Notes: a model not told the origin generated them from the letters alone. DNA of 64,000 bases from Glycocaulis alkaliphilus (GCF_004000605.1 NZ_CP018911.1:1860001-1924000); one strand, 5' to 3'. Counted from the first letter of the stretch, positions 27,543 through 36,500 are shown. Translations and numbers: made by a program.

Positions 27543-28665
27543 CAGGCGTTACGCCCTGCGTTCGCGCCGTCAGCCAGGCCGTGAAGCCCGCCATCAGGAA
27601 GAGCGCAATCGCGCCGCCCTGATGGGCAAGCGACAAATTCAGCGGCGAGGCCGAAACCAGCGTCCAGATGCCCAACGCCACCTGCCCGGCGATCAGGACC
27701 GGCAGGACGGTTCCTGCCCGGCGTAGATCCTCCGCGCCTGTACGCCACAGCCGGAAGGCCAGCACGCCCCCCAGAATGGCCAGCGCATATCCCACCCAGC
27801 GATGCTGGAACTGCACCGCTGGCAGGCTTTCAAACACGGCGCGCCAGACGGGCAGGCCTGAGAGATACCCCTCCGGCACCAGCTGCCCCTCAAAGCCCGG
27901 CCAGGTGGTGAAGATGCGCCCTGCCCCGGTACCCGCCACCAGCGCGCCGAGCGCAATCTGGAACAGCACCGCGCCCCAGAACACGCTGGCGAGCGTGAAC
28001 AGCTTCCCGCGCTGAAGGATGGGCGTCTTGCCGTAGCGCAGCTCCAGCGCCGTCCACAGCGTCAGGCCCAGAATGGCGAACGCCATGATGAGGTGGGTGG
28101 CAAGCCGGTACTGGCTGACCGAGACGCGCTCTGTCAGCCCGGAGGCGACCATCCACCAGCCAATCGCGCCCTGCAGCCCGCCCAGCGCAAACAGCACCCA
28201 TAGCCGCGTCTGCAGACGCTGCGGCACACGCCGGGTGAACAGGAAGAAGGCGAAGGGCAGCGCAAACGCAAAACCGAGGAAGCGGCCAAGCTGGCGGTGG
28301 CCCCACTCCCACCAGTAGATGAACTGGAATTCCTCCATGCTCATCCCGCGGTTCTGCAGCTGGTATTGGGGGATCTGGCGGTATTTCTCCAGCTCTTCCT
28401 GCCAGCCTGCATCCGTCATCGGCGGAATGGCCCCGGTCACGGGCCGCCATTCCGTGATGGAGAGGCCGGAACCCGTCAGCCGCGTCGCCCCGCCCACGAC
28501 GATCATCGCGATGACCAGCACGGCGATGACCACCAGCCACCAGAACATGGCGCGGCTGGTACCTTCCTGGGAAAACGGACGCGGCAGAGCTGTATGGGCG
28601 GACATGGGCGGCCTCTGGTCAACAAGTGCTGGCCCGCTACTTATCGCGTTGGCGGCATCCTGCAA
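27520..28665 (-). CDS. ctaA: Heme A synthase (Cox15/CtaA type 2)
   Basis: 381 residues with eight predicted transmembrane helices. It oxidises heme O to heme A for aa3-type cytochrome oxidase. Motifs are G-G-A-T-R-L-T-G-S-G-L-S-I-T-E-W (about 58-73), W-W-E-W-G-H-R-Q-L-G-R-F-L-G with a heme-ligand histidine, R-L-A-T-H-L-I-M-A-F, and in the second half Q-H-R-W-V-G-Y-A-L-A and A-H-Q-G-G-A. The start may be the ATG at 28665 or a later one near residue 21. No other oxidase gene is adjacent. Confidence 0.95.
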   Translation of the reverse strand: MQDAANAISSGPALVDQRPPMSAHTALPRPFSQEGTSRAMFWWLVVIAVLVIAMIVVGGATRLTGSGLSITEWRPVTGAIPPMTDAGWQEELEKYRQIPQYQLQNRGMSMEEFQFIYWWEWGHRQLGRFLGFAFALPFAFFLFTRRVPQRLQTRLWVLFALGGLQGAIGWWMVASGLTERVSVSQYRLATHLIMAFAILGLTLWTALELRYGKTPILQRGKLFTLASVFWGAVLFQIALGALVAGTGAGRIFTTWPGFEGQLVPEGYLSGLPVWRAVFESLPAVQFQHRWVGYALAILGGVLAFRLWRTGAEDLRRAGTVLPVLIAGQVALGIWTLVSASPLNLSLAHQGGAIALFLMAGFTAWLTARTQGVTPAKATASV

Positions 28666-28748
28666 GCGATGCGCGCGCTTTCGCCGCGCTGCCTGCTCAC
28701 AACCAAGCGCAAATCGGGGCTGGCGTCACGCGCAGCCTCAGCCTAACC

Positions 28749-28764
28749 TTGACGTAAACGTAAA
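28749..28764 (+). promoter_or_regulatory. LiuR-like inverted repeat before the acyl-CoA dehydrogenase pair
   Basis: ttgacgt-aa-acgtaaa is a near-perfect inverted repeat of TTkACGT half-sites, ending 16 bases before the start codon at 28781. It resembles the ACGT-N2-ACGT operators described for MerR-type LiuR regulators of branched-chain and fatty-acid degradation in proteobacteria. A shift in exact consensus cannot be excluded without a motif scan. Confidence 0.5.
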
Positions 28765-28780
28765 CGGGAGGAGACCTCGA

Positions 28781-29959
28781 ATGTCCCTTGAAACATTCCG
28801 CAAAGAGACCCGCGACTGGCTGGAGGCAAACTGCCCGCCGGGCATGCGCGTGCCCGCCAAGGGCGAAGCCGATATATGCTGGGGCGGGCGCAACTGGACC
28901 TTTGCCAGCGATGACCAGCGAATCTGGCTGGAGCGCATGGCGGAGCGCGGCTGGACCGTGCCGACATGGCCCAAGGAATATGGCGGCGGCGGCCTCACGA
29001 AAGAAGAAGGCTTCGTCCTGAAGGAAGAGATGAAGGCCATGAAGGCCCGCTCTCCGCTGGACAGCTTCGGCATCTGGATGCTTGGCCCGGCTTTGCTCAA
29101 ATACGGCAGCGAGGAGCAGAAGCGCGAGCACCTGCCCAAGATCGCCCGCGGCGAAATCCGCTGGTGTCAGGGCTATTCAGAGCCGGGCGCAGGCTCCGAC
29201 CTGGCCAGCCTTCGCACCAAGGGCGTGCTGGACGGCGATGAATACGTCATCAACGGCCAGAAGGTGTGGACCTCCTACGCCGACAAGTCCGACTGGATTT
29301 TCGCGCTGGTACGCACCGAGGCCGATGCGCCCAAGCATTTAGGCATCTCCTTCATCCTGATCGACATGGATACGCCCGGCGTCTCCACCAAGCCGATCAA
29401 GCTGATCTCCGGCAAATCGCCCTTCTGCGAGACCTTCTTTGACGATGCGCGTGCGCCGGTGTCGAACGTCGTCGGCAAGCCGGGTCAAGGCTGGGACATC
29501 GCCAAATACCTGTTGAGCCACGAGCGCGCGGGTATCGTGTCTGACGCCGTCTCCGGCGGTCTCAATCCGGTGGGCGCGGCCCATCTGGCGGGCGAAGTCG
29601 ATGAAAAGGGTAGAATCGCCGATCCGATCCTGCGCGGCGATGTCGCGCGCCTGACCATCGATGCGCTGGCGTTTGAAGCCACGCTGCGCCGCGTGAAGGA
29701 TGAGGCCGACAAGGGCGAAGGCGTGGGCGCCAAGGCCTCGATCCTGAAATATGTCGGTACCGAGCTGAACAAGCGCCGCCATGAGCTGAACATGTCCGCG
29801 CTCGGCTCTGATGGCCTCTTGTGGGAAGGCGAGAAGGAAGAGGATGGCGAGGCCGCCCGTTCCTGGCTGCGCAGCCGCGCCAACTCCATCGAGGGCGGCA
29901 CCAGCGAGATCCAGCTCAATATCGTCGCCAAGCGCGTGCTTGAGCTCCCCGGCACCTGA
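28781..29959 (+). CDS. Acyl-CoA dehydrogenase, first of a pair
   Basis: 392 residues from the ATG at 28781 with GGGAGGAGA upstream. FAD-dependent desaturation of acyl-CoA. Family motifs are W-P-K-E-Y-G-G-G-G near residue 65, C-Q-G-Y-S-E-P-G-A-G-S-D-L-A-S-L (substrate/FAD loop), K-V-W-T-S-Y-A and the C-terminal S-I-E-G-G-T-S-E-I-Q-L-N-I-V-A-K-R-V-L block. The next gene is a second, shorter acyl-CoA dehydrogenase 21 bases downstream. Such tandem pairs often form heteromeric enzymes acting on bulky or side-chain acyl-CoAs. Confidence 0.93.
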   Translation: MSLETFRKETRDWLEANCPPGMRVPAKGEADICWGGRNWTFASDDQRIWLERMAERGWTVPTWPKEYGGGGLTKEEGFVLKEEMKAMKARSPLDSFGIWMLGPALLKYGSEEQKREHLPKIARGEIRWCQGYSEPGAGSDLASLRTKGVLDGDEYVINGQKVWTSYADKSDWIFALVRTEADAPKHLGISFILIDMDTPGVSTKPIKLISGKSPFCETFFDDARAPVSNVVGKPGQGWDIAKYLLSHERAGIVSDAVSGGLNPVGAAHLAGEVDEKGRIADPILRGDVARLTIDALAFEATLRRVKDEADKGEGVGAKASILKYVGTELNKRRHELNMSALGSDGLLWEGEKEEDGEAARSWLRSRANSIEGGTSEIQLNIVAKRVLELPGT

Positions 29960-29980
29960 TTTTCATAAGGCATTGAACCC

Positions 29981-31105
29981 ATGAGCTTTGTACTGAACGA
30001 CGAAGAGCAGATGCTGCGTGACAGCGCGCGCAGCTTCCTCAGCGAAACCGCGCCCGTCACCGCCTTCCGCAAGCTGCGCGACGAGAACAACCCGGACGGC
30101 TTCTCGCGCGATCTGTGGTCATCCATGGCGGAGATGGGCTGGACCGGCATTCTGGTCGAGGAAGACCATGGCGGGGCCGATTTCGGCGTGTTCGCCGCCG
30201 GCCTCCTCCTGCAGGAGATGGGCCGCACGCTCACCCCCTCCCCGTTCCTCTCCACCGCCGTGCTGGCCGCGACGGCCTTGCGGGTAGCAGGTAGCGACGC
30301 ACAGAAAGCCAAATGGCTCCCGAAAATCGTCTCCGGTGAAACCGTGATCGGCTTCGCCGTGGACGAGCGCGCCCGTCACAATCCCGATTCCATCAACACG
30401 ACCGCGAAAAAGCAGGGCAATGGGCTGGTGCTGAACGGCACCAAGCGCTTTGTCGCCAATGGCGCGGCGGCTGATGCCGTCATCGTCGTGGCCCGCAATG
30501 AGGATGGCGCGCCCTGCCTCGTGCTCGTCGACTGCAATCAGAAGGGCGTGACCCGTAAGGCCCGCCGCACGGTCGACAGCCATCTGCCCGCCGACTTCAC
30601 CTTCGAGGACGTCGCGCTCGACGGTGATGCCCTTCTGGACGGCGCGGACAACACCGAAGGCGCGCTGAAACATATTCTCGATGTGGGCCGGGCCTGCGTC
30701 GCGGCGGAAAGCCTTGGCGTTGCCGAGCAGGCCTTCGATGTGACCATTGATTACATCAAGGAACGCGAGCAGTTCGGCGTGCCGATCGCCAGCTTCCAGG
30801 GCTTGCAGCACCGCGCCGCGCACTTGCTGTCTGAAATCGAGATGGCCCGCTCCATCGTCATGAAGGCGCTGCGCACGCTCGATGAAACGCCCTCGCAGGC
30901 ACCGATCTGGGCGGCAGCGGCCAAGGCCAAGGCGACCGCCGTATCGCGGCTTGCCACGTCTGAAGGCATCCAGATGTTCGGCGGTGTCGGCATGACCGAC
31001 GAGTACGATATCGGCCTCTACTACAAGCGCGCGCAGGCCGCCGGCGAGTTCCTTGGCGATGATGCCTGGGGCGCAGGCCAGGTGGCGAAACTTTCCGGGT
31101 ATTAG
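29981..31105 (+). CDS. Acyl-CoA dehydrogenase, second of a pair
   Basis: 374 residues. It has the acyl-CoA dehydrogenase N-terminal helices (E-E-Q-M-L-R-D-S-A-R-S-F-L), W-T-G-I-L-V-E-E-D-H-G-G-A, a middle beta domain with N-G-T-K-R-F-V-A-N-G-A-A-A-D and a C-terminal Y-I-K-E-R-E-Q-F-G-V-P-I-A-S-F-Q. It ends with E-G-I-Q-M-F-G-G-V-G-M-T-D-E-Y-D-I-G-L-Y-Y-K-R-A. The usual Y/T-E-P-x-A-G-S-D substrate loop is absent, consistent with a partner subunit. It is probably one operon with the preceding gene. Confidence 0.92.
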   Translation: MSFVLNDEEQMLRDSARSFLSETAPVTAFRKLRDENNPDGFSRDLWSSMAEMGWTGILVEEDHGGADFGVFAAGLLLQEMGRTLTPSPFLSTAVLAATALRVAGSDAQKAKWLPKIVSGETVIGFAVDERARHNPDSINTTAKKQGNGLVLNGTKRFVANGAAADAVIVVARNEDGAPCLVLVDCNQKGVTRKARRTVDSHLPADFTFEDVALDGDALLDGADNTEGALKHILDVGRACVAAESLGVAEQAFDVTIDYIKEREQFGVPIASFQGLQHRAAHLLSEIEMARSIVMKALRTLDETPSQAPIWAAAAKAKATAVSRLATSEGIQMFGGVGMTDEYDIGLYYKRAQAAGEFLGDDAWGAGQVAKLSGY

Positions 31106-31144
31106 ATAGTCAGGGGTATTAGATAGACGGCCCCTCCTCCTCTT

Positions 31145-31230
31145 CGTCATTCCAGAAAGCGCGTCAGCGCTTATCTGGAACCCAGTTCTTCTTAAAAAAA
31201 GGCTGGGTTCCGGCTTTCGCCGGAATGACG
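31145..31230. repeat. REP-like palindromic element
   Basis: cgtcattcc at 31145-31153 pairs with ggaatgacg at 31222-31230; inside it acccag and ctgggt pair across an A7 tract. Smaller stems (agcgc/gcgct and ccggctttcgccgg) occur within the arms. The parts resemble the common alphaproteobacterial intergenic palindromes built on gtcattccgg and ggaacccag. It may also end the acyl-CoA dehydrogenase transcript. Confidence 0.75.
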
Positions 31231-31418
31231 AGGGATGGGATCAGCGCGCGCGATCCCAGCGCCTGAAGACGCGCCACCCCGGCGCGTAGCGCCGCAAGGG
31301 CGATCCCCGGTCAAGCCAGGGACAGGCCGCCCGTCCGAGACACCCTCACCCTGAGGAGCCGCCGCAGGCGGCGTCTCGAAGGGGCGAGGCACGACGCGCG
31401 GATGCGCGGAGCATCAAG
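31231..31418 (+). repeat. Modular intergenic repeat, copy 1
   Basis: It contains the module caccccggcgcg..gcgccgcaag..gcgatcccc and then ggacaggccgc, as in copy 4 on the opposite strand. It ends with acgcgcggatgcgcggagcatcaa, the common terminal module. An extra segment (about 31340-31390, accctgaggagcc...gtctcgaagg) is inserted between the modules. It fills the gap between the acyl-CoA dehydrogenase and PqiA-like genes together with the palindrome before it. Confidence 0.75.
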
Positions 31419-31464
31419 CAAAATTGCCCCTGTTCCGCCACAATCGCCCCGGACGGTGTTAACC

Positions 31465-31998
31465 ATGGACGGGCGGGAGCAAGCTGACACCAGGGACAAC
31501 CCGCATGGCACGGGCGGGGCGATGGCTCGCGCGCTGCTGATCCTGGGCATTATCCTGTTTCCGCCGGGCATCATGCTGCCCCTCTTTGAGGCGCAGAGCC
31601 TCATCGTCTTCAAGGTCAGCTATTCGATCCTCGACACGATTGCCGCCCTCATCGGCGCGCGAGAGCCGGTGCTGGCCCTGCTGATCGCCACCTTCTCGCT
31701 CGGCACGCCGCTTTTGAAGGTGTCCATGCTGATCGCCATCCACCGCTTATCCCCCTCGCGCGTCAGCCCTGTCGCCATGCGCTGGATAGAGCTGCTCGGC
31801 AAATGGTCCTTCACCGATGTGGTGGTTGTGGCGCTGGCTATCGTGATCTGGTCGAACGAGGCGCTCTCCACCGCCGCCAGCCAGCCGGGCCTGTGGTTCT
31901 TCGCCGCCAGCGCGCTCAGCCTGATGCTGGCGTCGGGCGTGATGGCGCGCGACTTACGGGAGCGGGGCGTCGGGCAAGCGGCGGGCGGCTACGAATAG
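31465..31998 (+). CDS. PqiA-like (paraquat-inducible protein A) membrane protein
   Basis: About 177 residues from the ATG at 31465; an ATG at 31522 is also possible, and no strong ribosome-binding site decides between them. Four hydrophobic helices are visible. The PqiA pattern is seen in L-F-P-P-G-I-M-L-P-L-F, G-T-P-L-L-K-V-S-M-L and W-S-F-T-D-V-V-V-V-A-L. It is a single PqiA domain, half the size of E. coli PqiA, without the zinc ribbons. PqiA proteins work with MCE-type envelope lipid transport; no MCE gene is nearby. Confidence 0.8.
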   Translation: MDGREQADTRDNPHGTGGAMARALLILGIILFPPGIMLPLFEAQSLIVFKVSYSILDTIAALIGAREPVLALLIATFSLGTPLLKVSMLIAIHRLSPSRVSPVAMRWIELLGKWSFTDVVVVALAIVIWSNEALSTAASQPGLWFFAASALSLMLASGVMARDLRERGVGQAAGGYE

Positions 31999-32016
31999 TG
32001 TCTACGGGAGACTTTT

Positions 32017-32589
32017 ATGGATGAGACGACCGACCGCGCCAGAACAATTGCCTGGTTCCACCAACAATGCATAGAGTTATGGCCTTGGGCGATCGAGAAT
32101 GACGGCCTCGTCCTGCTCAATGCCAATGCCAAGCTGGAACAAAGCCTAACTGCCAAAATGGAACGTTGGCGTGACCCACAAGCCGAGGCCGACTATGAGG
32201 AAGCGAGGCTTTCATTTGAGATCGAACGTTTTCACTTCATCAGCACGATTGGTGAGGCAGCCGTTCGCCTGAAGTGGGCGTGCTCGACCTATCCGGAACT
32301 GGAGCCCCATCTCCAGAAGGCGGCGCACCTGTTCACTGAGGGCCGCGAGCTACGCAATATGACCGTCCACGTGGATGAGTACTTTGAAGGCCGTGGCCAC
32401 CAACAAAGCCGGTTCGAGCGGTCAGACGTTATTCAGGGCGTAACCGCAGACGCGAGCTCAACGGTCATAAATGAACATGGGCTGTGGCTCGGCGGTCGGT
32501 TCAATGTCCAGATCGCCATCAGCGAGGCTCGCGCGCTGCAGGTAATCTGCCAGGACCTCATCGCGGCCGGACCTCGAATTCCAAGCTAA
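32017..32589 (+). CDS. Candidate HEPN-type protein with RNxxxH motif
   Basis: 190 residues, mostly helical by composition. R-N-M-T-V-H at residues 113-118 matches the HEPN RNase motif R-[N/D/H]-x-x-x-H, preceded by L-F-T-E-G-R-E-L as in the helix that carries it. GC content is lower than in neighbouring genes, suggesting transfer. It lies with its 3' end facing the 3' end of tRNA-Arg, a common integration position, though no att repeat was seen. HEPN proteins are often toxins, defence RNases or nucleotide-sensing domains. No MNT antitoxin partner is present. The overall family is not recognised. Confidence 0.5.
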   Translation: MDETTDRARTIAWFHQQCIELWPWAIENDGLVLLNANAKLEQSLTAKMERWRDPQAEADYEEARLSFEIERFHFISTIGEAAVRLKWACSTYPELEPHLQKAAHLFTEGRELRNMTVHVDEYFEGRGHQQSRFERSDVIQGVTADASSTVINEHGLWLGGRFNVQIAISEARALQVICQDLIAAGPRIPS

Positions 32590-32693
32590 GCCTGTGCGTC
32601 GCCACGACCAGAAGTGCAACGCTGTAAACGCTACGGCCCATGGCAGTAAACGGGCCGAATAAATAAATTAAATCAACTTTATAAAAAGCAGTA

Positions 32694-32770
32694 TGGCGAC
32701 CCCGGCAGGATTCGAACCTGCGACCATTCGCTTAGAAGGCGAGCGCTCTATCCAGCTGAGCTACGGGGTC
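32694..32770 (-). tRNA. tRNA-Arg (TCT)
   Basis: 77 bases with an encoded CCA. The acceptor GACCCCG pairs perfectly with CGGGGTC. The anticodon loop CTTCTAA gives anticodon TCT. T-arm GCAGG-TTCGAAT-CCTGC. Confidence 0.97.
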
Positions 32771-32803
32771 AATCACGCCTGCCGGGCCGCCAGCAAAGCC
32801 AGG

Positions 32804-33109
32804 TCAGTGCGACCAGGGCTCTTTACGGTCGGCAGCAAAGTTGGACGCGTAGGATTTGATGCGCCGCGTGGTCTCGCGCGCCTCACGGATCTGGAAGGCA
32901 ATGCCATAGCGCTTGGCATAGGCCACCGCCTCGTCGCGCGTATCAAAGGAGAGATGCACCTGACGGCGGGTATCGCCCGAGCCGGCCCAGCCCATCAGCG
33001 GATCGGGGCGCTTGGCCTGCGCAGGTTCAAACTCCAGCACCCAGGCCTTGGTCCGGGCGCGGCCGGACTGCATGGCATTTCGCGAAGGCTGATAGATACG
33101 TGCGAACAT
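32804..33109 (-). CDS. NDUFS4-type (ETC complex I) accessory subunit
   Basis: 101 residues with the ETC_C1_NDUFS4 pattern. It opens [18 protein letters not shown], followed by W-V-L-E-F-E-P and a [12 protein letters not shown] segment. It ends [15 protein letters not shown]. In mitochondria NDUFS4 is a late-assembly accessory subunit of complex I; alphaproteobacteria have the ancestral form. It is encoded about 27 kb from the nuo operon in this window, between two tRNA genes on the same strand. Confidence 0.93.
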   Translation of the reverse strand: MFARIYQPSRNAMQSGRARTKAWVLEFEPAQAKRPDPLMGWAGSGDTRRQVHLSFDTRDEAVAYAKRYGIAFQIREARETTRRIKSYASNFAADRKEPWSH

Positions 33110-33161
33110 CCCTGCCTCTTTCCTCGCTCGTCCGGGGTGGGACCCCGGCCGTCAACAATGC

Positions 33162-33238
33162 TGGTCGGGGCGGCAAGATTCGAACTTGCGACCCTCTGCT
33201 CCCAAAGCAGATGCGCTACCAGGCTGCGCTACGCCCCG
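33162..33238 (-). tRNA. tRNA-Pro (TGG)
   Basis: 77 bases with an encoded CCA. The acceptor CGGGGCG pairs with CGCCCCG and the discriminator is A. The anticodon loop TTTGGGA gives anticodon TGG. It lies about 50 bases upstream of the NDUFS4-type gene on the same strand. Confidence 0.96.
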
Positions 33239-33295
33239 AATTTCGTGTGCATCGTTTAGGCAAAGCCGTGCGCACGCGCAAGGCCGGGACGCGTC

Positions 33296-33910
33296 CTACT
33301 CCTCAGCGGCCTCATCGTCGCCGGCATCAGAGCCTTCTGCGTCCGGCTCAATAGCGTCCTCTGCGGCGTCTTCGCCAGCATCCAATTCTTCGGCGTCCAC
33401 CATCGGCTCATCGGCCACATCGGTGCCAAACAGGGCATGACGCACCAGATCGCCCGGCGCAATGCCGGTCTCGGCAGAGCGCCCGCCCGCGATCTCCAGC
33501 ACGGCCAGAACCGGGAAGTCCGACGGTAAGGAGCGGCGCGAAAGCGGCTGCGCATTGGCGATGATCTTGGCAATCGTGCCGTCCTCGCGGATGAAGATAA
33601 TGTCCAGCGGGATCAGCGTGTTGGCCATCCAGATGGCCACCGGCTGCACGACTTCAAAGTCAAACAGCATCGCCTCGTTCGGCTCCATGGATTCGCGGTA
33701 CATCATGCCGCGCGCCCGTGAGGCCTCGGTGGCCGCGATCTCCGCGATAAACTCGACCGGGCCTTCAGCCGTCTCGATGATAACCGGGTCAGGCCCGCCA
33801 TACTCCACAACCGCGTCCGGCGCGGTGGGATCGAACTGGGCATGAGCCGCAGCGAACAGGACAAGCGCCAGGAACGGCGCGGCGGAGAGGATGAAGCGTT
33901 GTATTGTCAT
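33296..33910 (-). CDS. DUF192 family exported protein with acidic tail
   Basis: 204 residues from the ATG at 33910, chosen because it begins a normal signal peptide (M-T-I-Q-R-F-I-L-S...A-A-H-A); an earlier in-frame start adds only a basic stretch. The DUF192 core shows [36 protein letters not shown] and the late [11 protein letters not shown]. The last 40 residues are almost all D, E and A. The function of DUF192 proteins is not established. Confidence 0.85.
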   Translation of the reverse strand: MTIQRFILSAAPFLALVLFAAAHAQFDPTAPDAVVEYGGPDPVIIETAEGPVEFIAEIAATEASRARGMMYRESMEPNEAMLFDFEVVQPVAIWMANTLIPLDIIFIREDGTIAKIIANAQPLSRRSLPSDFPVLAVLEIAGGRSAETGIAPGDLVRHALFGTDVADEPMVDAEELDAGEDAAEDAIEPDAEGSDAGDDEAAEE

Positions 33911-34077
33911 GGTCCGCACGCTAGCCAAGCGGCGCGCGGCGCGCAATCGCTCATGCAGGCTGGCCTGAGCTTATTGTGCAGTGCAAAATGCGTCTTGCCT
34001 CACGCGCTCAAGCCGCTATCACACCGGCAAAACCAGCCCGCCCCGCATGGGCAACACGAAACCGGAAGGCCCTCATC

Positions 34078-34605
34078 ATGCGTATCGACAAGATTTCCCC
34101 CGGCGCCAACCCTCCTGAGGACATCAATGTCATCATCGAGGTGCCGGTAGGCGGCGAGCCGGTGAAGTACGAGATGGACAAGGCCTCCGGCACCGTCTTC
34201 GTCGACCGCTTCCTGCACACGCCCATGCGCTATCCGTGCAATTACGGCTTCATGCCGCACACCCTGTCCGAAGATGGCGACCCGATCGACGTCATGGTGC
34301 TGGGCCAGACGACGCTGGTGCCGGGCTGTGTGGTACGCGCGCGCCCCATCGGCGTGCTGATGATGGAAGACGAGAGCGGCATGGACGAGAAAATCCTCGC
34401 CTGCCCGCACCCCAAGCTGACCCCGCTCTATGACGACATTGTGGAATACACCGATGTCACCAAGGCGCAGATCATGCGCATCACCCACTTCTTCGAGCAC
34501 TACAAGGATCTCGAACCCAATAAATGGGTCAAAATCCAGGGCTGGGCCGGCAAGGCGCGCGCGCAGGAACTCATCATGGACTCGCTTGAGCGGGTAAAGG
34601 GCTGA
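34078..34605 (+). CDS. ppa: Inorganic pyrophosphatase
   Basis: 175 residues from the ATG at 34078 (M-R-I-D-K-I-S-P-G). Family I soluble enzyme that hydrolyses pyrophosphate. Active-site residues are visible in V-E-V/E-I-E-like [18 protein letters not shown] and the signature [10 protein letters not shown], then the K-W-V-K-I-Q-G-W C-terminal segment. It is essential for biosynthesis by removing pyrophosphate. It starts divergently from the DUF192 gene. Confidence 0.97.
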   Translation: MRIDKISPGANPPEDINVIIEVPVGGEPVKYEMDKASGTVFVDRFLHTPMRYPCNYGFMPHTLSEDGDPIDVMVLGQTTLVPGCVVRARPIGVLMMEDESGMDEKILACPHPKLTPLYDDIVEYTDVTKAQIMRITHFFEHYKDLEPNKWVKIQGWAGKARAQELIMDSLERVKG

Positions 34606-34668
34606 CAAAGCGGTTTGCGGGCCTTGCGGCCTGTGCTGGTATCTCACTCCATAAGAAGTGAGACAGCG

Positions 34669-35508
34669 ATGAAAAAGACCGAATTTGTCAGTGAAACTCA
34701 GCCCGGCGACCCGGTAGAGGCGTATGTGAACCCCGATTTCATGGGGTCACCCGATGCGCGCCCCTTGCGCATTCTGGCGGAATATCTCTATCCGAAGAAG
34801 CAGTTCGAGACCCACAAGGTCGACGACACGATCCTCTTCTTCGGCTCTGCACGCATCCCCAGCAGGCAGGACGCGCAGGCCGCCCTTGAAACCGCGCGCA
34901 AGACCAGCGCAAACCTCAAGGCCGCCGAGCGCGCCGTCTTCATGTCGCAATATTATGAGGCCACGCGGGAGCTGGCGCGACGGCTGACGGAGTGGTCACT
35001 TAATCTGGATGATTGCCAGCAACGCCGCTTCGTCATCTGCACGGGCGCTGGCCCCGGCATCATGGAAGCGGCCAATCGCGGCGCGAGCGAAGCGGGCGGT
35101 GAAACCATCGGGCTCGGCATAACCCTGCCCAAGGAAGAAACCAATAACCCTTACGTGACGCCGGACCTCAATTTCGAGTTCCACTACTTCTTCACGCGCA
35201 AATTCTGGTTCCTCTACCCGGCCAAGGCGCTGGTGCTGATGCCCGGCGGGTTCGGCACGCTGGACGAGCTGTTCGAGACGCTGACCCTGCTGCAGACGCG
35301 CAAGATGAAGAAACGCCTGCCCGTGGTGCTGTTCGGCTCTGAATACTGGGACAAGGTGCTCAATCTGCAGGCTCTGGCCGATTTCGGCTCGATCAACCAG
35401 GAAGACCTCGATCTCGTCTACCGCACCGACAGCGTGGACGATGCTTTCACCTATATCGTCGATGAACTTTGCAAATACGCCCTGCCCAATCCCGGCAAGG
35501 GAATGTAG
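34669..35508 (+). CDS. LOG family protein (Lonely-guy type, TIGR00730-like)
   Basis: 279 residues from the ATG at 34669. It carries F-F-G-S-A-R near residue 63, G-A-G-P-G-I-M-E-A-A-N-R-G-A and the hallmark M-P-G-G-F-G-T-L-D-E-L-F-E (P-G-G-x-G-T-x-x-E). These form the nucleotide-monophosphate-binding and phosphoribohydrolase site. LOG enzymes cleave nucleoside 5'-monophosphates; many are misnamed lysine decarboxylases. The N-terminal 60 residues are an extra region seen in the larger bacterial LOG proteins. Confidence 0.88.
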   Translation: MKKTEFVSETQPGDPVEAYVNPDFMGSPDARPLRILAEYLYPKKQFETHKVDDTILFFGSARIPSRQDAQAALETARKTSANLKAAERAVFMSQYYEATRELARRLTEWSLNLDDCQQRRFVICTGAGPGIMEAANRGASEAGGETIGLGITLPKEETNNPYVTPDLNFEFHYFFTRKFWFLYPAKALVLMPGGFGTLDELFETLTLLQTRKMKKRLPVVLFGSEYWDKVLNLQALADFGSINQEDLDLVYRTDSVDDAFTYIVDELCKYALPNPGKGM

Positions 35509-35521
35509 GGCTGCGGACGCA

Positions 35522-36490
35522 ATGGCTGACAACGAGGTCCAGACCGCATCTGCACCGGGGGAGGCCTGCCGGAATTGCGGCGCGCCTCTCTCGGCGCGGT
35601 ACTGCGGTGTGTGCGGGCAACGCGCGCTGGACCCTGATGAACGGCGCTTCGGACATCTCCTGCGTGATGCATTTGGAGTTCTGACCAATCTGGACGGAAG
35701 GGCGTGGCGGACCTTCATCGCGCTTCTCTTCCGTCCCGGTCAGCTGAGCCGGGATTATATCGCAGGGCGCCGGATATTCTGGCTTTCCCCGATTGCTGTC
35801 TTCCTGCTGGCAAACCTGCTGTTCTTCCTCTCCCCGCCGATTAGCGACTTCACGCTTCAGTTCGAGGATCAGGTCACAGGCGAAGTCATACTGATGGCGA
35901 ACGAGGGCCAGACGGTGTCACCGCAGCTGGAGGCCCTGCTGAGAGACTGGCGCGGACCGGTTTACAGTCCTCTTACCTCCGGCCTCGTCAAAGGCAGGGT
36001 GGAAGCGCGTGACGCTGCCGCGCGGGCAGAAAACCCGCCCACCGGCAGCTATTCCGTCTCCAGCTACCGTGATGCCTACAACGCCGTCAGCAGCGAGACC
36101 GGCAAACTGCTGATCGGCCTGCATATACCGTTCATGGCACTGGCTCTTGCAGCTCTGTTCCCTGCCCGCCGCCTGCTCTTTACAGACCATTTCGTCGCCG
36201 CCCTGCACATGTTCAGCTTCTTTATCATCGCGCAGCAGCTATTGATGCTGCCGTTGCGGATCGCAAGCGGGCTGACCGATGCAAGCTGGGTGTCAGCAGG
36301 CTTCAGCTATCTGGTCCTGACCGGATTGCTGGTGTTCGCCGCATACATGGTCATTGCCATACGGGCGATTTACGCGGCGGCGTGGTGGCGAACCGCGCTG
36401 TCGTCGGTAGCACTGCTCGCGGCGCTGCTGGCAACTCACCTGCTCATCTACCGGCCTGTCCAGTTCCTCGTCATTCATGCGCTGATCTGA
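35522..36490 (+). CDS. DUF3667 membrane protein with zinc ribbon
   Basis: 322 residues from the ATG at 35522, just 13 bases after the LOG gene. An N-terminal zinc ribbon C-R-N-C...C-G-V-C (residues 16-33) is followed by R-R-F-G-H-L-L-R-D-A-F-G-V-L-T-N-L-D-G-R-A-W-R-T-F-I-A-L-L-F-R-P-G-Q-L-S, the DUF3667 signature. About five transmembrane helices follow. The function of the family is unknown. A strong terminator lies directly after it. Confidence 0.85.
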   Translation: MADNEVQTASAPGEACRNCGAPLSARYCGVCGQRALDPDERRFGHLLRDAFGVLTNLDGRAWRTFIALLFRPGQLSRDYIAGRRIFWLSPIAVFLLANLLFFLSPPISDFTLQFEDQVTGEVILMANEGQTVSPQLEALLRDWRGPVYSPLTSGLVKGRVEARDAAARAENPPTGSYSVSSYRDAYNAVSSETGKLLIGLHIPFMALALAALFPARRLLFTDHFVAALHMFSFFIIAQQLLMLPLRIASGLTDASWVSAGFSYLVLTGLLVFAAYMVIAIRAIYAAAWWRTALSSVALLAALLATHLLIYRPVQFLVIHALI

Positions 36491-36500
36491 TCAACGAAAA

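Noticed and set aside
32590-32693. Possible att site at the 3' end of tRNA-Arg beside the HEPN-motif gene
   Set aside because: No direct repeat of the tRNA 3' end was found in 31106-32690, and no integrase gene is present.
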